Shown here: positions 31,280-39,592 of the stretch, in pieces
How the letters are laid out: each line of letters starts with the position of its first letter
How positions within the stretch are numbered: the stretch's first letter is position 1
Assembly (NCBI RefSeq): GCF_021531655.1
Contig: NZ_JADYUF010000032.1
Location: 1-41,436, forward strand
Source: Leyella stercorea
GTDB lineage: Bacteria > Bacteroidota > Bacteroidia > Bacteroidales > Bacteroidaceae
Length of the DNA stretch: 41,436 nucleotides
Direction of reading: 5' to 3'
Notes under the pieces: model-generated
What the model saw: only the letters and a program-made list of their open reading frames with translations
Told to the model about the DNA's origin: nothing
Databases searched by the model: none
Position numbers and translations under genes: made by a program

Positions 31280-32767
31280 TTATTTGTTTTTATAAAGTAT
31301 CTTCTTGTGGTTTATGCACGCAGGCAGTTCGTCCTCGTAGTGGGTCACCATGATAAGAGTCTTGCCCTTGCGCTGGCAGAAAGCCTCAATCACCTGCTTC
31401 ACGTGTCGGCGGTTGGGCTCGTCAAGACCGTGCAATGGTTCGTCGAGAATCAGCAGTTCGGGATCCTTCACCATGGCTCTTGCCAGCAGTACCAGTCGCT
31501 GTTCGCCACTCGACAGCTTCAGAAAACTCTTGTCGGCAAGCTGCTCTATTCCGAAAATGCTCATCCATTTGAGGCATGTTTCGTGGTTTTGCGGGTCGGG
31601 CTTTACGTACAGGCTCACGGCGTTGCTGAATCCGCTTGCCACGATGCGTTCTACCGTCACATTGCTGCGGAAGGCACGGTGCATTTCGGGCGAAACGTAG
31701 CCTATGTGTTTCTTGATGTCCCAGATGCTTTCGCCGCTTCCTCGTGTCTTGTCGAAGAGGGTGATGTCGCAAGCGTAGCTCTGTGGGTTGTCGGCACATA
31801 CAAGGCTCAGCAGCGTAGACTTTCCGCTGCCGTTGCGTCCGGTCAGCGCCCAATATTCGCCGTTCATCACCTGCCAGTCGAGGTCTTTCAGAATGGTTCG
31901 CTCGCCGTAGCGTATGCTCACCTTGTGCATGTCTACTACGCGCTGTGCATTGTATTCCTCCTCCTTGTATGCCATCTGTTCAATCATCTGGCGCCAGTTG
32001 TCGGGTATGTTGGCAGGAGCATCAGCCGACTGCGACTGTGCCATATACTCGCTGCGCGTCATCTTGCTGCCTACAGTCATATTGCTCACCTCAACTACGT
32101 GCGACACAAACTCCGGGATGTCCTTGGTGCGGTTCACCACAAGCATTATCTGAATGCCGTGCTCGGTCGACAGAATCTGCAGCAGATTGGTGAGCTGCTC
32201 GCGTGCCTCCTTGTCGAGACCGATGTAAGGATTGTCGATGATGAGCAGTCGTGGCTGCGAGAATATAGACGATGCGATGACCAGCTTGCGCAGTTCGCCG
32301 CTCGACAGCAGTATGACGTACTTGTCGAGCATAGTCTGAAGTCCGAACAGCTCGTATATGTGCTGCTGCAAGCGGCGGCGCTCTTCGGTGTCGTCGCCGG
32401 CTGCCTGGTATGCAGCTTCGAGACGTGAGCCTACGGTAGCCGTTTCGGGATCAATCTCGGTCTGATTCCAACGCTGCTGCAGATAATACGTAGAGTCGTT
32501 GTCGCCTCCGTAAGTATCCTTGAAGCAGACATATTTGATGTTGTCTGAAATGTACTCCTTGGTCGACGGCGCGAAGTCGTACTTGATACTGTCGCCCAAA
32601 AGCGGATGTTTGCCCGTGATGATGTCGACGAACATTGACTTGCCGCCTCCGTTGGGGCCCGTTATTGCTATGTTCTCACCGTCGAGAAGTTCGAAGTTTA
32701 CGGGTTGAGCCATGCGCCATTCGGGCATGCGTGTCACTCCATTCTTAATGTCAATTATCCTTTGCAT
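31280..32767 (-). CDS. ModF-like tandem ABC ATPase
   Basis: A 495-residue soluble protein with two ABC domains, length and layout like E. coli ModF. Walker A motifs are GPNGGGKS (37-44) and GRNGSGKS (310-317). Signatures are LSSGEL (154-159) and LSSGEQ (419-424). The second Walker B is LDEP (441-444), but the first is IDNP (177-180), with Asn where the catalytic Glu is expected. There is no membrane partner nearby. Role uncertain; ModF proteins are linked to molybdate genes in E. coli. Its 3' neighbour is 16 nt downstream and its start overlaps ruvC. Confidence 0.85.
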   Translation of the reverse strand: MQRIIDIKNGVTRMPEWRMAQPVNFELLDGENIAITGPNGGGKSMFVDIITGKHPLLGDSIKYDFAPSTKEYISDNIKYVCFKDTYGGDNDSTYYLQQRWNQTEIDPETATVGSRLEAAYQAAGDDTEERRRLQQHIYELFGLQTMLDKYVILLSSGELRKLVIASSIFSQPRLLIIDNPYIGLDKEAREQLTNLLQILSTEHGIQIMLVVNRTKDIPEFVSHVVEVSNMTVGSKMTRSEYMAQSQSADAPANIPDNWRQMIEQMAYKEEEYNAQRVVDMHKVSIRYGERTILKDLDWQVMNGEYWALTGRNGSGKSTLLSLVCADNPQSYACDITLFDKTRGSGESIWDIKKHIGYVSPEMHRAFRSNVTVERIVASGFSNAVSLYVKPDPQNHETCLKWMSIFGIEQLADKSFLKLSSGEQRLVLLARAMVKDPELLILDEPLHGLDEPNRRHVKQVIEAFCQRKGKTLIMVTHYEDELPACINHKKILYKNK

Positions 32768-33318
32768 AGTCTATCCTGATTCTTGTTGATGAAATCTTTC
32801 CACCCGTTGTAGTGTGTGTCGGTCACGGGGCGTCCCTGCTGCATGAAGTGGCAGTAGGCCACGCCCAGAGCATCGGTGGCATCCATAAGTTTTGGCATCT
32901 GGTCGGCGTTGAGCCGTAGCAGACGTTTGAGCATATCGGCCACCTGTTCTTTCGACGCCTGTCCCTGTCCGGTTATCGCCATCTTTATCTTCATTGGAGC
33001 ATATTCGTGAACAGGTACGCTGTGGCCTACGGCAGCTGCTATAGCCACGCCTTGTGAACGTCCGAGCTTGAGCATCGACTGTACGTTCTTGCCGAAGAAG
33101 GGGGCTTCGATAGCCATTTCGTCGGGCAGGAATTGGTCGATTATATCCGTCACTCGGCTGTGTATCTTGCCCAGTCGCAGATAGGGGTCGGAGTCACGGC
33201 GCATGTCGATGACACCCATAGCCACCATCTCTGCCTTGTTGCCCGTAGCCCTCAGCACTCCATAACCCATGACGTTGGTGCCGGGGTCGATGCCGAGTAT
33301 TATCTTTTCTGTTTTCAA
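32755..33318 (-). CDS. ruvC: Holliday junction endonuclease RuvC
   Basis: RuvC resolves Holliday junctions during recombination. The RNase-H-like active site is visible: Asp11 in LGIDPGTNVMGYG, Glu71 in MAIEAPFFGKN, and Asp146/Asp149 in MDATDALGVAYCH. At 187 residues it is the usual length. Its end overlaps the start of the ABC gene by 13 nt. Confidence 0.96.
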   Translation of the reverse strand: MKTEKIILGIDPGTNVMGYGVLRATGNKAEMVAMGVIDMRRDSDPYLRLGKIHSRVTDIIDQFLPDEMAIEAPFFGKNVQSMLKLGRSQGVAIAAAVGHSVPVHEYAPMKIKMAITGQGQASKEQVADMLKRLLRLNADQMPKLMDATDALGVAYCHFMQQGRPVTDTHYNGWKDFINKNQDRLCKG

Positions 33319-33333
33319 GTCTTTCTTTTTTTC

Positions 33334-33975
33334 TTATCTGTCCAGATACGGGTTGTGTGCCAACTCATATCCCATAGTAGTCTGCTGTCCGTGTCCTGGC
33401 AGCAGAGTGATGTCGTCGGGGAACTGTACGAACATGCGCAGGCTCTGAATGATCATGAGCATGCTTCCGCCGTCGAAGTCGGTACGGCCTATAGAGCCGC
33501 GGAACAGGGTGTCGCCGGTGAATGCCACCTTCTCGTCCTTGATGTAGAGCACCACGCTACCCATAGAGTGTCCTGGAGTCTCGATGACCTCTATCTCGTG
33601 AGTGCCGAACTTGATGATGTCGCCAGCCTTGAATGTCTTGATCTCAGTCACGATAGGCTCGTCGAGAGTCATTCCGAAGTAGGCAGCCTGCTTGTCGGCA
33701 GCCAGCACATAGCTCTCGTCCGAACTGTCAATCTCGAGCGGCAGTCCGTAAGTCTTTGTGATGAAAGCGTCGCCGAAGTTGTGGTCGAGATGTCCGTGAG
33801 TGGCAATGAGGTGAACGGGCTTCAGCTCGTTAGTCTTGATGTATTTCTCGATAGCCAGTTTCTCAGCCTCGTAGTAGGCACCGCAGTCGATGATGACACA
33901 TTCCTTGGTGTCGTCGCTCACAACATAGCAGTTCTCCTGCAGCATGTTGCATGTGAAAGTTTCTATCTTAAGCAT
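33334..33975 (-). CDS. MBL-fold metallo-hydrolase (glyoxalase II-like)
   Basis: The zinc motif THGHLDHNFG gives His60, His62, Asp64 and His65. TPGHSMGSVVLY and LPGHGQQT supply the further ligands. The 213-residue length fits small stand-alone MBL hydrolases that cleave thioesters or persulfides. Exact substrate unknown. It lies 15 nt upstream of ruvC. Confidence 0.9.
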   Translation of the reverse strand: MLKIETFTCNMLQENCYVVSDDTKECVIIDCGAYYEAEKLAIEKYIKTNELKPVHLIATHGHLDHNFGDAFITKTYGLPLEIDSSDESYVLAADKQAAYFGMTLDEPIVTEIKTFKAGDIIKFGTHEIEVIETPGHSMGSVVLYIKDEKVAFTGDTLFRGSIGRTDFDGGSMLMIIQSLRMFVQFPDDITLLPGHGQQTTMGYELAHNPYLDR

Positions 33976-34001
33976 ATTTTGTTTCTTTTTTGCTTAGCTG
34001 G

Positions 34002-34095
34002 GCCTTACTAAGCCTATCTAAGCCTTACTAAGCCTATCTAAGCCTTTTTAACTTTTTACTTTTTTACCGTTTACTTTTTACTTTTCCCTTTTACA
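34002..34095. repeat. 20-bp tandem repeat plus T-rich tract
   Basis: The unit GCCTTACTAAGCCTATCTAA occurs twice in tandem at 34002-34041 (itself made of two similar 10-mers). Then comes a TTTTTACTTTTT-type tract up to the rsmG stop. It may contribute to rsmG termination on the minus strand only weakly. Confidence 0.7.
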
Positions 34096-34714
34096 GAGGC
34101 AGGTAAATCAGATATTTCTCCTTAAACCATTCCTCTTCGAACATGTCGTGTATCTCGGTGAGGCTCACAATCTTCTTGAACGGCTGAGTCTCGGCCTGCA
34201 GATTGCCGCCCTTCAGACAGATGAGTCCGTTTGGCAGGGAGTTGTGCTGGTTCTTATGCGAGATGTTCTTCTTAATAATCTTCACGAGGTCGGGCAGGGG
34301 CATCACGGCACGGCTCACCACGAAGTCGTACTGTGCCTTCTCCTCCTCGCCCGACAGCTGCTCAGCCACAACGTTCTTCAGAGCGATGGCCTGTGCCACC
34401 TCGTTCACCACGCGGATCTTCTTGCCCGTGCGGTCGATCATCTTAAACTGGCACTCCGGAAACATTATTGCCAAGGGAATGCCGGGGAAGCCTCCGCCCG
34501 TGCCAAGGTCGAGAATGCGCGAGCCGTCGCGGAACTTAATCTCGTGGGCTATGGCAAGCGAGTGCAGCACATGGTGCTCATAGAAGTTGTCCATGTCCTT
34601 ACGCGAGATCACGTTAATCTTGCCGTTCCAGTCCTCGTACAGCTCCTTGAGCTTGGCAAATTGCGTGCGCTGCGCGTCGGTCAGATTGGGGAAATATTTC
34701 AGTATCAATTCCAT
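34091..34714 (-). CDS. rsmG: 16S rRNA (guanine-527-N7) methyltransferase
   Basis: RsmG methylates G527 of 16S rRNA with SAM. The start at 34714 (MELILKYFPNLTDAQ) is chosen over an upstream ATG because it begins the conserved helix. ILDLGTGGGFPGIPLAI (about 70-86) is the SAM-binding loop, and VVSRAVMPLPDLV follows. 207 residues, normal length. Confidence 0.95.
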   Translation of the reverse strand: MELILKYFPNLTDAQRTQFAKLKELYEDWNGKINVISRKDMDNFYEHHVLHSLAIAHEIKFRDGSRILDLGTGGGFPGIPLAIMFPECQFKMIDRTGKKIRVVNEVAQAIALKNVVAEQLSGEEEKAQYDFVVSRAVMPLPDLVKIIKKNISHKNQHNSLPNGLICLKGGNLQAETQPFKKIVSLTEIHDMFEEEWFKEKYLIYLPL

Positions 34715-34877
34715 ATCTTTATATATAATATTGTGTATAATAAAGTGCAAAGTTAGTGCAAATCGGAGACATATACAAAAAGAAATCAGCCATTTATAAT
34801 ATATTAAAACTTGGAAATGCCAATCTTTTCAAATTCGAATACTACTTGAAAATTTGGAATATACACAATAAATTGTA

Positions 34878-34885
34878 TATCTTTG
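34878..34885 (+). promoter_or_regulatory. -7 box of the HU-like gene
   Basis: TATCTTTG, a perfect TAnnTTTG match, about 150 nt before the ATG at 35033. The 21-bp repeats start 15 nt downstream, so they would lie in the transcribed leader. Confidence 0.65.
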
Positions 34886-34899
34886 CCTATGAAATCTCC

Positions 34900-34983
34900 G
34901 TTCCGTGTCACTGAACGTACGTTCCGTGTCGTTGAACGGCCATTCCGTGACACTGAATGTACATTCCGTGACACGGAACGGAA
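34900..34983 (+). repeat. four 21-bp tandem repeats in the HU-gene leader
   Basis: Units start at 34900, 34921, 34942 and 34963 and share (G/A)TTCCGTG(T/A)C plus a GAAC/GAAT core and a variable tail. Adjacent units are partly complementary (TTCCGTGACACGGAA), so the RNA can form alternative hairpins. Because 21 is a multiple of 3, the minus strand also shows a chance 7-residue repeat (FSVTEWP-like). No known riboswitch. Confidence 0.8.
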
Positions 34984-35032
34984 ACTTAATACGTATTAAA
35001 GAAACAATTAACTTAATAAAAAAAACAAACAA

Positions 35033-35671
35033 ATGGCAAAATACAAACTACAAGAAATGTCGAACCTCAATGGGGTAGGCGAGAAGCGAGTGTTCCCGAA
35101 GTTGGTGGCCAACCGCCAGTTGGACACAAAGGAGTTTGTGGAGAAACTGCATTCCTACAACCGTGCTGTTCCTGAAAGCATTGTGTCAGCCGTGATAGCC
35201 GACTTAGGAACCTGTCTTGGAGAGATGCTTGCTATGGGCTACACCGTAAAACTTGACGACATAGGCACCTTCTCGCTTTCGCTCGACTTCGACGACAACA
35301 AGCCTGTGGAGATGACCGGCGACGACGACAAAATGCTTTATCGCAAAGTTACGGTGAAGGATGTCAACTACAAGTCGTCGCCCGAACTTATAAAGCTTCT
35401 GAAACGCAAAACGGTTCTGGAGCGCGACATGGGTGGAGTGAGCCGTTTGCGTAAGAACAAATACACGCTTGAAGAGCGTATTGGGCGAACAGTGGAATGG
35501 ATGGACAGGCACGGATTCATCACCCTGCAAGAGTATGCCAATCTGAACAATATGAGCCGTACCTCAGCCTCGGTGGAACTGAAGAGGCTGACGCAAGGCG
35601 AAGAAGCTCCATTCGATTACAAGGGAAGCGGAAGCCATAAGGTTTGGGTGAAAGCAGGCAGCAATTCGTGA
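35033..35671 (+). CDS. HU-HIG-type DNA-binding protein with C-terminal winged-helix-like domain
   Basis: Residues 1-125 form an HU/IHF-like domain of the Bacteroidetes HU-HIG group (RVFPKLVANRQLDTKEFVEK, MLAMGYTVKLDDIGTFSLSL). Residues about 140-212 look like a winged helix (GFITLQEYANLNNMSRTSAS, ending FDYKGSGSHKVWVK). Binds DNA, probably as an architectural protein; the second domain may add sequence preference. 212 residues, longer than a simple HU (about 90). Confidence 0.85.
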   Translation: MAKYKLQEMSNLNGVGEKRVFPKLVANRQLDTKEFVEKLHSYNRAVPESIVSAVIADLGTCLGEMLAMGYTVKLDDIGTFSLSLDFDDNKPVEMTGDDDKMLYRKVTVKDVNYKSSPELIKLLKRKTVLERDMGGVSRLRKNKYTLEERIGRTVEWMDRHGFITLQEYANLNNMSRTSASVELKRLTQGEEAPFDYKGSGSHKVWVKAGSNS

Positions 35672-35702
35672 ATAATTCATGATAATCCGTGACTTAAAAA
35701 GA

Positions 35703-35736
35703 CAGGAGGCTATGGCGTTCTCGCCGTATCCTCCTG
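35703..35736 (-). terminator. hairpin terminator between the HU gene and amylase remnant
   Basis: Arms CAGGAGGCTATGGCG and CGCCGTATCCTCCTG pair except at two positions. A T tail (TCTTTTTAAG) follows on the minus strand, so it mainly serves the amylase remnant. Confidence 0.75.
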
Positions 35737-35774
35737 CTGTTAGTACTTATAATGCTAAGCTATAGTATCACTCC

Positions 35775-36519
35775 TTACTTACCCTTGTTCACCACCTTTG
35801 TGGTAGAAGCGTTGGTTGCGTCTATAGCTGTGCCTGGTATTCCGTCGTTGATGAAGAACTTGGCGTTGGTGTAGCCAGCCGGAATCTCTACCTTATACCA
35901 TCCTGTCTTGCCATTGTGCGAAGCGCTTGCGTCGTAAGTCATCTTGATGCCCGGCCATGTAGTCGACGATGTCTTGCCGTTGTAGAAGTAGCAATAAACA
36001 TTCTCCCAGTTGCTGGCGTTGTCGAAATATACGTACTTGTCAGTACCGGGCAGTATGATGTCGCCGTGGTTTCCCTTTGTAATTTTGGTCTACATATTTG
36101 CTCCAGCCATCACCCGGGTCATTTGCGTAGGTGTCATGGCTCTCGCCCCAGTATACCAGTTTGTTGGCAGATATTCCTCTGTATGTAAGGTTACCGGTAG
36201 ATGTGCTTACATTACCATTAGAGAACGACTGTGTAACGCTGTTGCCTATGATATAGTCGTAAGGCTGGTAAGTCATGTACCATGCAGAGTTAAGAGGTTC
36301 TTTCTGATGCAAGGGCGAAGTCTGCACAGCTGTAAAACCAGCTTTTGCTATGTTGGGTATTTCAGCCTGTATGTCACTCAGTTTCCAGTCGAAGCAATGC
36401 AGTATCACGCCCTCCTGAATATTGTCTTTAAGTCCGTATTTGTTGTCGGCGAAGATGTTGGATGCAAAGGCAAAGAGCACCAGCAACATCTGTATACCTC
36501 GGTTCGTTATCTTTTTCAT
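35775..36519 (-). pseudogene. alpha-amylase remnant with internal deletions and a frameshift
   Basis: The start is intact: signal peptide, then GVILHCFDWKLSDIQAEIPN, AGFTAVQTSPLHQKEPLN and WYMTYQPYDYIIGNS, typical of the first barrel strands. It then jumps to GISANKLVYWGESHDTYAND, a later part of the barrel that includes the catalytic HDT region. Near 36085 the frame changes and the C-terminal starch-binding module follows (KYVYFDNASNWENVYCYFYN to STTKVVNKGK, stop at 35775). About half of a normal amylase is missing, so the product cannot be active. Confidence 0.8.
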
Positions 36520-36529
36520 AAATTGATTC

Positions 36530-36733
36530 TTATTTTCTGATTATTACTTTCTTGCCGTTATGGATGTTGAGACCAGTCTGTGTAGGCTTGTTTATGCGTA
36601 TGCCAGTTATGGTGTACCAAGCATCGTCGGTGGTGCTTAGGGCCTCTTCCATTGTGATGTTCTCGATGGCAGTAGCCGTTCCGCTCACATAAACGGTCTG
36701 TCCCTTAAGTGTAATTTTTTTGCATAGTCGCAA
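36530..36733 (-). pseudogene. C-terminal fragment of a secreted starch/glycan protein
   Basis: The end WYTITGIRINKPTQTGLNIH-NGKKVIIRK is the common C-terminal tail of secreted Prevotella glycan enzymes. The start (MRLCKK) seems to be a junction inside a repeat at 36716-36729. Possibly the 3' end of an older gene of a starch-utilisation cluster, upstream of the amylase. Confidence 0.7.
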
Positions 36734-36829
36734 TCGGTAATTTTTTAGTTTATAAGTTTAGGTGATATTATTTCTTGCTCCAAAATTAATACGTTTTTCT
36801 GTGTCGGCGTGTATGGACTATGCAAAAAA
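36716..36829. repeat. 14-bp inverted repeats around a minus-strand promoter
   Basis: TTTTTTGCATAGTC (36716-36729) and GACTATGCAAAAAA (36816-36829) are perfect inverted repeats. Between them is a minus-strand -7 box TAATTTTG (36788-36781). A LacI-like palindrome GCAA-ACGA-TTGC is nearby (36842-36853). Confidence 0.6.
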
Positions 36830-36900
36830 GGAATACGCTATGCAAACGATTGCGTATTCATCTGGTTCAGAGTCAGCCCCTTTCAGGGGTGTGCTCCTGT

Positions 36901-37911
36901 TTATTCGGTCGACTCCCTTTCTACTGTTTTGCCCCTCAGCACTACGTCCTCCACGTGCTTTTCGCTGTTGCCCATATTAAGCATAAGCAGCCGGCAAGCT
37001 TCCGCAGCCATTTGCTCTACGGGCTGTTCAACAGCGGTAATGGTGGGGTGTACAAGAGTGCAGAGCGTGGTGCCCGCCATACAGCACACACGCACATCGT
37101 CGGGTATGCGCAGCCCACGTTTCTGTATCAGGTTCTTGGCACCTATGAGAGCGGTCTCCGTAAATCCGAACACGGCGTCGAACGGGATGTTGCGGTCGAG
37201 AAAGTTGTCCATCACCAGGCTACCCTCCTCGGCGCTCAATGCTGGTGGCAGCACAAGGTCGGGATTGAAGTCGACGTGAAACTTCTCCAGAGCATCACGA
37301 TAGCCGCGCTGGCGCTCATAGGCATTGCGTATGCGTGACGGTCCGGGAATATGCACAATCCTCTTGTTGCCGCTGCGTATGAGTTGCTCCACCATGAAGA
37401 ACGCCATAATATAATCGTCTGATCGTACTTGCGAAGCTTCCACATTGTCTATGGTACGGTCGAAGAACACGACGGGAGTGCCACGCGATACGATACGTCG
37501 GTAGACATCCGTGTTGCGTTCCTTGTCGCATACGCTGATAAGAAGCCCGTCAACCATGCAGTGTTCCATCATTTCTATATTCCTGCACTCCTGTATGTAG
37601 CTTTCGTTGGATGAGGCGATGAGCACATTGTAGCCGTGTTGGCGCAATATGGCCTGCACATGACTGATGAATGTCATATAGAACGACGTGACTATCTCGG
37701 GAATGATGATGCCTACGCTGTGCGAGCTTTGCTTGCGTAGGCTCACAGCCATCTCATTGCGGTGGTAGCCCATGCGGCGTGCCGTCTCGATGATGAGTTG
37801 CATTGTTTCTGCCTTCACATTCGACGAGTCGCCCGACAGGGCGCGCGATACTGTCGACTTTGAGATGCCGAGTTCGTTGGCAATATCCTTTATGGTGATG
37901 TATTTTGACAT
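36901..37911 (-). CDS. LacI-family sugar-responsive repressor
   Basis: The start at 37911 (MSKYITIKDIANELG) is preferred over an upstream frame extension. A LacI helix-turn-helix (ITIKDIANELGISKSTVSRAL) is followed by the hinge and a periplasmic-binding-protein-like sensor domain (about 60-330; SVGIIIPEIVTSFYMTFISH). 336 residues. It is divergent from the GPH transporter and probably binds the GGGAACGGTTGC repeats between them. Confidence 0.9.
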   Translation of the reverse strand: MSKYITIKDIANELGISKSTVSRALSGDSSNVKAETMQLIIETARRMGYHRNEMAVSLRKQSSHSVGIIIPEIVTSFYMTFISHVQAILRQHGYNVLIASSNESYIQECRNIEMMEHCMVDGLLISVCDKERNTDVYRRIVSRGTPVVFFDRTIDNVEASQVRSDDYIMAFFMVEQLIRSGNKRIVHIPGPSRIRNAYERQRGYRDALEKFHVDFNPDLVLPPALSAEEGSLVMDNFLDRNIPFDAVFGFTETALIGAKNLIQKRGLRIPDDVRVCCMAGTTLCTLVHPTITAVEQPVEQMAAEACRLLMLNMGNSEKHVEDVVLRGKTVERESTE

Positions 37912-38040
37912 TGTGTGGTTGGTTTTAGCTATTTGTTGCAATTATGGTGCAAATTTAGCAAAAGTTTTCTATCTATAGAACTATTGCGACTCTAAAACTT
38001 TCAATCGTCGTCTGCACTTGTTGATTGGCGTATTTTCTTT

Positions 38041-38137
38041 GGGAACGGTTGCACAAATCGGGAACGGTTGCGGGAACGGTTGCGCAAAAAGTAGCATATT
38101 TTCTTGTTTTGTATCTTGCGGGAAAGCATTAATTTTG
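38041..38137 (+). promoter_or_regulatory. three direct operator repeats and promoter of the GPH transporter
   Basis: GGGAACGGTTGC occurs at 38041, 38060 and 38072 (each 12 bp). It is related to the LacI half-palindrome GCAAnCGnTTnC. The -7 box TAATTTTG is at 38130-38137, and the ATG is at 38169. The rest of the gap to 37912 is plain. Confidence 0.7.
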
Positions 38138-38168
38138 CGTCAGAAAATAACAAAAACCTAAAAGAAAC

Positions 38169-39536
38169 ATGAATACAACTTCAAACAAAGGCCGTGTGCC
38201 GTTCATCAGCAAGATTGCCTATGGAATGGGCGATGTAGGCTGCAACTTCAGTTGGATGTTCGTAAGCAACTTCCTCATGATTTTCTACACCGACGTGTTT
38301 GGCATCGGAATGAGCGCAGTAGCAACACTTATGCTCATATCGAGAATATGGGATGCCGTAAACGACCCTATCATCGGAACCCTTACCGACAAGACCCACA
38401 CACGCTGGGGACGCTTCCGCCCTTGGCTTCTGTTCGGAGCACCCGTAACAGCCATCATACTCATGCTCACTTTCTGGGCACACCCCGACTGGAGCCAGAC
38501 TGCAAAGATTGTGTATATGGCTGTGACCTACTGCATATTGGTGCTTGGCTACACTTGCGTCAACCTGCCTTACGGCACACTGTGCGGAGCTATGACACAG
38601 GACATAGACGAGAGAGCCAAACTGAACACAAGCCGCTCGGTGAGCGCAATGATTGCCATCGGTGTGCTGAATATCATAACCGTGCCACTCGTTACATTCT
38701 TGGGCAAGGGCAACGCACAGTTCGGTTATCTGGCAGTAGCTATAATATATGGCATTATCTTCGCTGCCTGCCATCTGTTCTGCTTCAGCAAGACAAAAGA
38801 GGTGGTTGAGGTGCCTGTGGGACAGAAAATTCCTCTTTCTGTACAGCTGAAGTCGGTACTTGCAAACCGCCCCTATCAGCTTGCCATCCTCGGACAATTT
38901 CTCTTTGGATTCATTCTCTACGGCCGCAATGCCGACATCCTCTACTACTTCACCTATGTTGAAGGTTCGGCAACGCTCTTCAGCTACTATTCCATGGCTA
39001 TCATATTGCCGTCAATAGCAGGAGCCGCATGTTTCCCGTGGATGTTCCGCAAGACTGGCAACAAGGGATATGCTGCAGCCGTTTTCGCTCTACTCTGCGG
39101 AATATTCATGGCATTGCTCTATTTCTTCAGTCCTAACACCACCCCTATCCAGTTCTATATATGCTCGGCTATAGCATGGTTCTTCTTCTCTGGTTTCAAC
39201 ACAGCCATCTATGCCGTAATACCCGACTGTGTGGAATACGGCGAATGGAAGACGGGCATACGCAACGATGGTTTCCAATATGCCTTCGTGTCGCTTGCCA
39301 ACAAGATGGGCATGGCTCTCGGTACAGCAATGTTTGCCTTGGCTCTCGACTCGGCAGGATATGTGGCAGGAGCAGAGCAGAATGCTGACGTAATAAATAT
39401 CATGCGCCACACGTTCTCCACTATTCCTGGTATGCTTTGGATGGTAACAGCTGTGTGTCTGTGCTTCTACAAGCTCCACCGCCATGTGTACAACAAGATT
39501 GTGGAGGAATTGAAGGTCATCAAGAACAAATTATAA
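38169..39536 (+). CDS. GPH-family sugar:cation symporter
   Basis: This 455-residue inner-membrane protein has about 12 predicted spans and the GPH/MelB signature near the start (KIAYGMGDVGCNFSWMFVSN) with NDPIIGTLTDKTHTRWGRFR in the first cytosolic loop. Likely imports a mono- or oligosaccharide with Na+ or H+. Its partner genes are LacI and a zinc dehydrogenase 56 nt downstream. Sugar not known. Confidence 0.93.
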   Translation: MNTTSNKGRVPFISKIAYGMGDVGCNFSWMFVSNFLMIFYTDVFGIGMSAVATLMLISRIWDAVNDPIIGTLTDKTHTRWGRFRPWLLFGAPVTAIILMLTFWAHPDWSQTAKIVYMAVTYCILVLGYTCVNLPYGTLCGAMTQDIDERAKLNTSRSVSAMIAIGVLNIITVPLVTFLGKGNAQFGYLAVAIIYGIIFAACHLFCFSKTKEVVEVPVGQKIPLSVQLKSVLANRPYQLAILGQFLFGFILYGRNADILYYFTYVEGSATLFSYYSMAIILPSIAGAACFPWMFRKTGNKGYAAAVFALLCGIFMALLYFFSPNTTPIQFYICSAIAWFFFSGFNTAIYAVIPDCVEYGEWKTGIRNDGFQYAFVSLANKMGMALGTAMFALALDSAGYVAGAEQNADVINIMRHTFSTIPGMLWMVTAVCLCFYKLHRHVYNKIVEELKVIKNKL

Positions 39537-39592
39537 AAACCGCAATAAAACATAATAACATTACAATAACATCCTTTAAAAACATTACAACT

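Noticed and set aside
31091..32428. 445-residue plus-strand frame
   Set aside because: It overlaps the secreted-protein gene and the ABC ATPase in antisense and has no family motif. The minus-strand genes have clear Walker and signature motifs.
34829..35032. 67-residue minus-strand protein with a 7-residue repeat
   Set aside because: The repeat is explained by the 21-bp DNA repeat. It overlaps the HU-gene promoter and leader, and no ribosome-binding site or family match is seen.
39437..39592. N-terminal extension of the zinc dehydrogenase
   Set aside because: It lies in another frame of the GPH transporter end and has no similarity to dehydrogenases; ATG 39593 starts the typical MRQAILVAP strand.
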